A stretch of DNA of 7,905 nt from an uncultured Clostridia bacterium (GTDB lineage Bacteria; Bacillota; Clostridia; Lachnospirales; Lachnospiraceae): assembly GCA_937896665.1 (NCBI GenBank), contig CALBNS010000108.1, positions 1 to 7,905 of the forward strand, read 5' to 3'. Below the pieces are notes generated by a model that had not been told where the DNA came from, ran no database searches, and was given only the letters and a program-made list of their open reading frames with translations. Shown one piece after another: positions 1-3,750 of the stretch (position 1 is the stretch's first letter; the number at the start of each line of letters is the position of its first letter). A program made the position numbers and the translations under genes.

Positions 1-53
1 TTTATAGTATTACACAAAAACTAAATAAATGTTAGTCGGACGATTTGACGCTT

Positions 54-76
54 ACAAAAATACAATCTATTTTTGT
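54..76. repeat. 9-bp perfect AT-rich inverted repeat
   Basis: The arms ACAAAAATA (54-62) and TATTTTTGT (68-76) are perfect reverse complements around a 5-base loop. There is no GC in the core and no separate T-tract, so a terminator role is weak. It could be a protein-binding dyad or chance in AT-rich DNA. Apart from this and the hairpins at 166-224, I see nothing supportable in 1-190: the short plus-strand reading frame there has no family resemblance and no ribosome binding site. Confidence 0.3.
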
Positions 77-165
77 GGATAATAGCCGTAAAAAACTTTT
101 TTAATTTCTCCTTTTTGACCATGAGTAGGCTGAACTGTTACCTTCCACCTATAGGACCTGCCACT

Positions 166-217
166 GGTAGATTCCTGCGGATGCATGGCAACAAAAAATC
201 CGCAGAATATTTCTACC
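166..217. repeat. Imperfect inverted repeat overlapping the TA terminator
   Basis: The left arm 166-182 (GGTAGA, then CTGCGGAT) pairs with the right arm 198-217 (ATCCGCAG, then TCTACC), with a small bulge between the two paired blocks. The ATCCGCAG block (198-205) is shared with the terminator stem at 199-224, so the two hairpins exclude each other. On the minus strand the terminator stem is transcribed first. Confidence 0.5.
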
Positions 218-224
218 CTGCGGA
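193..224 (-). terminator. Rho-independent terminator of the toxin-antitoxin operon
   Basis: Read on the minus strand, TCCGCAG (224-218) and CTGCGGA (205-199) form a 7-bp GC-rich stem with a 12-base loop. A run of six T follows at once (198-193). It lies 12 bases past the toxin stop codon at 237-239, where the terminator of the operon is expected. Confidence 0.7.
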
Positions 225-236
225 CAATGTTCATGA

Positions 237-557
237 CTACAATCCTCTTATAATATTTAAGTAGTCTTGACGTTGGTCAACCACTGCATATACAGTAACC
301 AACTTTTCTTTTTCATCAATTTTATAAAACACCAGATTCTTTTCCGTTATCAGCACCTTATATCCTTGTCTTCGAAGAATCATATAGCGCGGATCTGTGC
401 CAATATACGGATTATCTGCAAGCAGCATAATCTGCGCCTCAAGTTCATCTAACTTTTGCAAAGCAACCTCAGCACCAAATTTTTCTGCAATATTGAGAAT
501 AATCTTATGGATGAGAGAATCTGCTGTATCTGTTCTCAGCACAGTATACTTAGCCAT
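237..557 (-). CDS. RelE/ParE-superfamily type II toxin
   Basis: This 106-residue protein has the usual length and layout of RelE/ParE toxins: a short first strand (AKYTVLRTDTA), two helices (about residues 12-50, ending LLADNPYIG), and a C-terminal sheet, RRQGYKVLITEKNLVFYKI and then VTVYAVVDQRQDYLNII. Relatives are either ribosome-dependent mRNA endonucleases (RelE/YoeB) or gyrase poisons (ParE). The sequence does not say which, and no catalytic set can be assigned safely by eye. The start codon lies inside the end of the antitoxin gene (8-base overlap), the normal sign of translational coupling. The purine-rich AGGAGA just upstream within the antitoxin gene can serve as ribosome binding site. 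Expression should be repressed by the antitoxin-toxin complex at the upstream promoter, as known for this class. Confidence 0.86.
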   Translation of the reverse strand: MAKYTVLRTDTADSLIHKIILNIAEKFGAEVALQKLDELEAQIMLLADNPYIGTDPRYMILRRQGYKVLITEKNLVFYKIDEKEKLVTVYAVVDQRQDYLNIIRGL

Positions 558-837
558 TACTCTTCTCCTTTAAAATTGCACGCAAACTTGAAAAAGTATC
601 TTCCATAGGTGATACTCTTCCAGCATTCACATCTTCATCTGCTTCAGCAAGGATTTCCAACAGTTCTATTCTCGCTTTCATGCGTCTATATTCTTCATAA
701 CCAAGAGACACTGTATCACCTCTGCCATGAACAGTTATAATGACTGCCTCATTATTTTCTCTGCATTGTTTAGAAATTTCATTATAGTGATTTCGTAAAT
801 CTGCTGATGGTCTAATTCTTTCTTGTACAGTCTGCAT
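550..837 (-). CDS. Phd/YefM-family antitoxin
   Basis: The 95-residue protein matches the Phd/YefM pattern. The N-terminal DNA-binding part reads IRPSADLRNHYNEISKQC (residues 8-25) and is followed by the strand-turn-strand EAVIITVHGRGDTVSLGYEEY, the family's 'PVIITxxGRxxxVLxxxEEY' signature. The C-terminal third (about 55-95) is helical and acidic, as expected for the part that wraps the toxin. It is the first gene of a two-gene operon with the RelE/ParE-like toxin, in the usual antitoxin-first order with an 8-base overlap. A clear GGAGG lies 6 bases before the ATG, supporting this start. It should neutralise the toxin and repress its own promoter, as is known for the family. Confidence 0.87.
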   Translation of the reverse strand: MQTVQERIRPSADLRNHYNEISKQCRENNEAVIITVHGRGDTVSLGYEEYRRMKARIELLEILAEADEDVNAGRVSPMEDTFSSLRAILKEKSNG

Positions 838-863
838 ACTACACCTCCGTTCTTTATGGTCAA

Positions 864-892
864 ATTATATCGCACATTGTCTATATAGTAAA
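864..892 (-). promoter_or_regulatory. Predicted sigma-A promoter of the toxin-antitoxin operon
   Basis: On the minus strand a perfect -10 box TATAAT (869-864) is preceded, after a 17-base spacer, by TTTACT (892-887), a 4/6 match to TTGACA. The antitoxin ATG is 26 bases downstream of the -10 box. The spacer contains CTATATAG, a small palindrome that could serve as an autorepression operator; that is inference. Confidence 0.6.
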
Positions 893-950
893 GTGGTGAT
901 TTATCTATATTTAGTAATGTGAATTTTTGAATTTTAAATTCGTAAAGGAT

Positions 951-981
951 ATGTATTGTTATGTTCTTTAAAACAATACAT
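951..981. repeat. 10-bp perfect hairpin after the sigma-like ORF
   Basis: ATGTATTGTT (951-960) and AACAATACAT (972-981) pair perfectly around an 11-base loop. On the minus strand the hairpin begins 15 bases after the stop codon at 997-999. It is AT-rich, and only a short, broken T-run follows, so it is at best a weak terminator. It separates the sigma-like ORF from the toxin-antitoxin promoter. Confidence 0.45.
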
Positions 982-996
982 CCCCATTACATCAGA

Positions 997-1251
997 CTAT
1001 TCTACATGAAACTTCTCCTGCAAACGCTTGACCAGTCTACTCTTTCTGGAACTCAATGTCGTTCTTGAGATTCCTGTTCTTTCCGAAATACGAGAAATTG
1101 CATCATACTCGCCAGAGAAGCATTCCAGTAAAAATACTCTGTCTTCTTCGGAAAACTCTTCCAAGTATTCTCTCAAGCGGCTAATCTCTGCACTTAAGAT
1201 AGCTTCTGCTTCCACATCTGTATTAAGATCCGGAATATCAAATGCCTCCAT
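997..1251 (-). CDS. Sigma-70 region 4-like protein, probably N-terminally truncated
   Basis: The 84 residues are highly charged. The second half reads EEDRVFLLECFSGEYDAISRISERTGISRTTLSSRKSRLVKRL, a helix-turn-helix of the sigma-70 region 4 type (roughly residues 35-78), in which ISERTGISRTTLSSR is the recognition unit. Short sigma-like proteins of this style occur on conjugative elements of Bacillota. No region 2, the core-binding half, is present. The ORF begins with no convincing ribosome binding site, and an in-frame TGA lies 8 codons upstream. The other two minus-strand frames upstream close within about 16 codons without sigma-like sequence. I infer that the 5' half was lost and that the break lies near 1252-1265. 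A small stand-alone DNA-binding protein is the alternative. Confidence 0.55.
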   Translation of the reverse strand: MEAFDIPDLNTDVEAEAILSAEISRLREYLEEFSEEDRVFLLECFSGEYDAISRISERTGISRTTLSSRKSRLVKRLQEKFHVE

Positions 1252-1259
1252 TTCTGTTC

Positions 1260-1442
1260 CATCTTGAACGTATCAATGGATATTTAAGAACGATCCGGGA
1301 GTTCCTGTTGGGCTATAACGAAGAGAGGATTTGCTCTGGTTCACTGCTCGATTCTTTCAGAAATCAATATCAAAACTGGTTAGAAATCATTTTGAGACAG
1401 ATTTACAACAGCGGGGGATTTTTAGTCCCGATCCACTGGTAA
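1260..1442 (+). other. Coding-like plus-strand segment, possible 3' end of a lost gene
   Basis: In one plus-strand frame this stretch reads smoothly (ERINGYLRTIREFLLGY, then LLDSFRNQYQNWLEIILRQ), with balanced codon use, and ends at the TAA at 1440-1442. I do not recognise a family. It has no plausible start: the only upstream ATG (1242) lies inside the sigma-like gene on the other strand. It would fit the 3' end of a plus-strand gene whose beginning was removed when it was joined to the truncated sigma-like gene. Chance openness cannot be excluded. Confidence 0.25.
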
Positions 1443-1500
1443 GGTTATGCACCTACTTTGCATCATCTGTCACAGTACCAACGGGTATAGTGGTCTCAAA

Positions 1501-1627
1501 AGGAGGTCACTATCTTATGAATACAACAATGAACAAACCCTCATCCGCAATGTACTTGATAAGCGCAAGTATGTCCTTATCCTTTCCTTCCCAGTTGATC
1601 ATATTTTCCAAACCACCGTTTGCTTGA
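1501..1627 (+). other. Strong ribosome binding site and short plus-strand ORF, possible gene-start relic
   Basis: AGGAGG (1501-1506) stands 10 bases before an ATG (1517). The short ORF starts MNTTMNK and ends at 1627. After the first seven residues it becomes a poor, serine-rich sequence that mirrors the better minus-strand reading. This suggests that only the translation start of a plus-strand gene survives here and that the join lies near 1535. Confidence 0.2.
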
Positions 1628-1671
1628 GCAACTGATGTAAATTCACCTTTACTCATTCCTTTTTCTTTCAT
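1510..1671 (-). pseudogene. Unidentified coding fragment
   Basis: From an ATG at 1671 the minus strand encodes 53 residues: MKEKGMSKGEFTSVAQANG, then LENMINWEGKDKDILALIKYIADEGLFIV. The composition looks like real protein and the segment is probably helical, but I do not recognise a family. The frame stays open upstream to an ATG at 1743, yet that part lies in another frame of the AlkZ-like fragment and reads like shadow sequence. There is no clear ribosome binding site. It is probably a piece of a gene joined out of frame to the preceding fragment; the last residues (VVFIR) may come from the next junction. Confidence 0.3.
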
Positions 1672-1750
1672 ATCTATCCACTGTATGGATACATTCTGGG
1701 TCATCAGACGTAACGCCATACATAATCCATGTACCGTTCTCATTTCCCAT
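1649..1750 (-). pseudogene. N-terminal fragment of an AlkZ/YcaQ-like protein
   Basis: The 33-residue ORF begins MGNENGTWIMYGVTSDDPEC and continues IHTVD. I associate this opening with Clostridia proteins annotated as AlkZ/YcaQ-related winged-helix proteins, normally well over 200 residues, in which 'CIHTVDEL' leads into a helix. That assignment is from memory and moderate. After HTVD the sequence changes to RYERKRNE and stops, so almost the whole protein is missing. AGGAGA, overlapping the end of the preceding gene, lies 11 bases before the ATG, and the gap to that gene is 8 bases. This was therefore probably the last gene of the 105-aa/YgjP/Nudix operon. Confidence 0.45.
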
Positions 1751-1758
1751 AGTTTTTT

Positions 1759-2076
1759 CTATCTCCTGAGTATAAGTTTTACCGCATCAATCAAATCTTC
1801 ACTAAATCCTTCAAGCTCATCCATAGTAATAACTTCATCTCGTATAAAGTATGCAATATCCCAGATTGCGGTAGATTTTCTAAGTTCTATCAACACCCCC
1901 GGATGCTTTTTATCCTGCTTAATTCGTTTCTCTAATTCCCAGAAATGGTCCGATGCATTTCCAGGTGAATTTAACAATTCAATGTATTCTTTGTTAAGCT
2001 GCTCCATATAGTGTTCCTGCCAACCAGAAACACGCTCACGAAACAACTTCCAATCTGCTTTTGAAATCTCAACCAT
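1759..2076 (-). CDS. Conserved-looking hypothetical protein, 105 residues
   Basis: I do not recognise a functional domain. The protein is soluble, almost wholly helical by inspection and rich in Trp, Glu and Lys (ADWKLFRERVSGWQEHYMEQ, later DHFWELEKRIKQDKKHPGV). It has no signal peptide or membrane span. Similar proteins of about this size occur next to YgjP-type peptidases and restriction loci in Clostridia; this is recollection. Its ATG comes 1 base after the stop codon of the metallopeptidase gene, so the two are almost certainly co-translated and may act together. Some databases label such proteins 'multidrug transporter', which the sequence gives no reason to believe. Confidence 0.75.
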   Translation of the reverse strand: MVEISKADWKLFRERVSGWQEHYMEQLNKEYIELLNSPGNASDHFWELEKRIKQDKKHPGVLIELRKSTAIWDIAYFIRDEVITMDELEGFSEDLIDAVKLILRR

Positions 2077-2077
2077 T

Positions 2078-2635
2078 TTATCTCATCCTTCTCATAATAT
2101 TGCTACCTTCATCCTTCAGCCATTTTACCTGAGCTTTATAACCAGGAAGCACCTTTTCTATCTCACTCCAAAATGCTTTGGAATGATTCATTTCCTTCCT
2201 ATGACATAATTCATGAACCACTACATAATCGATAACTTCTGGTGGTGTCAGCATTAATAGACAGTTAAAATTCAAGTTACCTTTACTGCTACAGCTTCCC
2301 CATCTTGTTTTCTGGTTGCGGATGGTTATGCCTCCATAATCAACACCTATCTGCTTTGCAAAATATGCAACTCTCTCTGGAATATAACTTAATGCCTTAT
2401 CTGCAAGCTCGTGTATTTCGTCATTTGTCAATCTCTCTGGTGCCGAAGCATCGAAGGCTGCTTTCTTCTGCTTGATATCCTCAATATGCTTTAGGATCCA
2501 ACTCTCCTTTTCTTTAAGGATCTTCTGTACATCCCTCTGAGTCGCTTGCCTTGGTACCCGTAATGTCACCGACAAATCGGAATTCACCTGGATAGCCACA
2601 GTTTTTCTATTTGATTTAATTACCCTAACTTCCAC
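2078..2635 (-). CDS. YgjP-like (DUF45) M48-type zinc metallopeptidase
   Basis: The 185-residue protein carries the full YgjP/DUF45 signature. RWGSCSSKGNLNFN stands at 111-124. HELCH at 141-145 supplies zinc ligands H141 and H145 and the catalytic E142. A third ligand, H151, sits in NHSKAFW. The N-terminal 60 residues (VRVIKSNRKTVAIQV and the following helix ILKEKESWILKHIEDIKQK) are also typical. It has no signal peptide, so it should act in the cytoplasm, probably on proteins; the physiological substrate of the family is unknown. The start is a GTG, chosen because AGGAAGGA lies 6-8 bases upstream, overlapping the Nudix stop codon. The domain often occurs beside or within type I restriction loci, which fits the defence-like surroundings. 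All key residues are present, so the gene looks functional. Confidence 0.9.
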   Translation of the reverse strand: MEVRVIKSNRKTVAIQVNSDLSVTLRVPRQATQRDVQKILKEKESWILKHIEDIKQKKAAFDASAPERLTNDEIHELADKALSYIPERVAYFAKQIGVDYGGITIRNQKTRWGSCSSKGNLNFNCLLMLTPPEVIDYVVVHELCHRKEMNHSKAFWSEIEKVLPGYKAQVKWLKDEGSNIMRRMR

Positions 2636-2648
2636 AACAATTTCCTTC

Positions 2649-3035
2649 CTACAATCTTAATGCTATCTTTTCTATAAGTGACACATCTGCCGGAAGCCAC
2701 TCGACACTATATAGATTCTCTTTATCAAGCCATCTTGCTGCTTCATGTTCCTTGAGCACCAAATTACCACTTACAATTTCACACCAGAAACAGTCCATAG
2801 ACAGGTGAAAACCAGGATAATCATATTCAATCGTATCAATCAACTCTCCAACTCTTATTTCTGTCTCAAGCTCTTCTGATATTTCTCTTTTAAGCGCAGC
2901 TTCAGGCGTTTCCCCTGCTTCTATTTTTCCTCCGGGGAATTCCCATCCACCCTTAAAATCTCTATAACCTCGCTGCGTTGCAAATATCTTGCCCTCAGAC
3001 AAAATCACAGCAGCCACTACTCGAATTGTTTTCAT
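2649..3035 (-). CDS. MutT-like Nudix (deoxy)nucleoside triphosphate pyrophosphohydrolase
   Basis: The 128-residue protein has a complete Nudix box at about 36-58, G-x5-E-x7-REISEEL, with REISEE at 50-55 supplying the metal-binding acidic residues. The preceding GGWEFPGGK and the opening RVVAAVILSEGKIFATQR place it with MutT/NudG-type enzymes of about 130 residues. These hydrolyse NTPs or dNTPs to the monophosphate plus pyrophosphate and often clean up oxidised or modified nucleotides. The exact substrate cannot be read from the sequence. The ATG lies 4 bases after the DUF3427 stop codon, with AAAGGA as ribosome binding site. MutT-type enzymes next to or fused with DUF3427 helicases are a recurring arrangement as I recall it, so this gene may have served that system. 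Confidence 0.9.
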   Translation of the reverse strand: MKTIRVVAAVILSEGKIFATQRGYRDFKGGWEFPGGKIEAGETPEAALKREISEELETEIRVGELIDTIEYDYPGFHLSMDCFWCEIVSGNLVLKEHEAARWLDKENLYSVEWLPADVSLIEKIALRL

Positions 3036-3039
3036 ATTC

Positions 3040-3504
3040 TCATTCCTTTGTTAATCCAAAATCGTATTGCAGATACTCTGGAAGAGCATTCTCCATATGA
3101 ATATCAAAAAGATAAGTTCCATTGCCGCCTTCTGTCTTACGAGGATTCTGAAGTTTTCCCTTTCCAACATAAGTAAATGGCAATACCAATCCATTTTCCG
3201 TAGACACTTTTCTGATAAACACATGCGTAAAACTGCTCTTTAGCAGTTTGTCCAAATGAGACTGCGGAAGCTTTGTCATTGACCCCCACTGGAACAAATC
3301 TGCCTGCAGGAACTTATCTTTATAATTCAGCTTATCCGCTTCATCTAAATCCTTCTTGAGCGAAGCAAAAATAACTACAAAGTCATCATAATAGTAGGTT
3401 CCAACCTGATTATTTGCTGGATTTTTAAGAAGCTTTAGCTGTACTTGATCCATGCGATAATTCTGCCAGAGCTTAAATCCAGTCTCATCTCCGGTATCAA
3501 CCAT
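3040..3504 (-). CDS. C-terminal DUF3427 fragment of a DEAD/DEAH helicase
   Basis: The 154-residue ORF matches the C-terminal DUF3427 domain that normally ends a superfamily 2 helicase of about 900-1000 residues. Recognisable parts are the opening FKLWQNYRMDQVQLKLL, then YYYDDFVVIFASLKK, the pair KDKFLQADLFQWGSMTKLP, THVFIRKV, FTYVGKGKL and the closing TYLFDIHMENALPEYLQYDF. There is no helicase motif or nuclease domain in this ORF. The same frame continues upstream through one TGA (3508-3510) into FSEYIENLLEYGLI, suggesting a nonsense mutation in the old gene. The ATG at 3504 has no good ribosome binding site, so it may not be translated independently. The next gene (Nudix) starts 4 bases after its stop codon. 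Confidence 0.78.
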   Translation of the reverse strand: MVDTGDETGFKLWQNYRMDQVQLKLLKNPANNQVGTYYYDDFVVIFASLKKDLDEADKLNYKDKFLQADLFQWGSMTKLPQSHLDKLLKSSFTHVFIRKVSTENGLVLPFTYVGKGKLQNPRKTEGGNGTYLFDIHMENALPEYLQYDFGLTKE

Positions 3505-3507
3505 ATA

Positions 3508-3712
3508 TCAAATCAGTCCATATTCCAAAAGGTTCTCGATATATTCTGAGAACTGATCATCCATCCTGGTTATCTAATCGTTCAGGAGTAGCAGTGAGTC
3601 CACGCAAGAATTCCGGTTCAAAGTAACCTATAATTTTCTTATATGTTTCCGCTGTGGCATGGTGGCATTCATCAGCGTATGTCAAGATAGGTCTAACAAT
3701 ATTTTCTGCCAT
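3508..3712 (-). pseudogene. Superfamily 2 helicase relic (motif II/III region)
   Basis: From 3712 to 3557 the minus strand encodes 51 residues, including YADECHHATAETYKK, a DECH-type Walker B motif II, and EFLRGLTATPERLDN, the TAT motif III with its usual continuation. The frame then stops at 3557-3559. A second piece in another frame (3564-3511, MDDQFSEYIENLLEYGLI) ends at a TGA and is in frame with the DUF3427 ORF. Motif I (the ATP-binding P-loop) upstream, and the whole second RecA domain between motif III and DUF3427, are absent. This is therefore one helicase gene with a large internal deletion, a frameshift and a missing 5' part. It begins inside the inverted repeat at 3691-3741. Confidence 0.75.
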
Positions 3713-3741
3713 ATTTTAGATGGCAGAAAATATTGTCAGAC
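3691..3741. repeat. 22-bp near-perfect inverted repeat (hairpin)
   Basis: The arms 3691-3712 and 3720-3741 are reverse complements except at one position, around a 7-base loop (ATTTTAG). In minus-strand RNA the odd position is a G-U wobble, so the stem pairs throughout. It starts 9 bases after the stop codon of the 793-residue DUF262 gene. No T-tract follows, so it is not a classical terminator but could block 3' exonuclease or weakly stop transcription. The left arm encodes MAENIVR of the helicase relic, so the repeat may instead be an inverted duplication formed at a rearrangement. Confidence 0.85.
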
Positions 3742-3750
3742 TCCAATCAA

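Noticed and set aside
21..122. 33-residue minus-strand ORF (MVKKEKLKKFFTAII...)
   Set aside because: The nearest purine-rich sequence is too far from the ATG, the sequence simply reflects A/T runs, and it lies past the operon terminator.
120..210. Possible cobalamin riboswitch on the plus strand, from GGACCTGCCACTGG resembling the B12 box
   Set aside because: The other conserved elements (the GGGAA stretch and the GGTGAAAATCC block before the box) are absent, and no plausible target gene follows on the plus strand; downstream is the antisense of the toxin gene.
73..264. 63-residue plus-strand reading frame
   Set aside because: No ribosome binding site and no recognised family. It runs through the terminator hairpin and into the antisense of the toxin gene.
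1028..1267. Plus-strand reading frame antisense to the sigma-like ORF
   Set aside because: Serine-rich composition typical of a shadow frame; the minus strand has the clear helix-turn-helix sequence.
1685..2011. 108-residue plus-strand frame with a hydrophobic stretch
   Set aside because: Mirror of the 105-residue minus-strand gene. It has no ribosome binding site, and its composition (runs of Ser and Ile) is that of an antisense frame.
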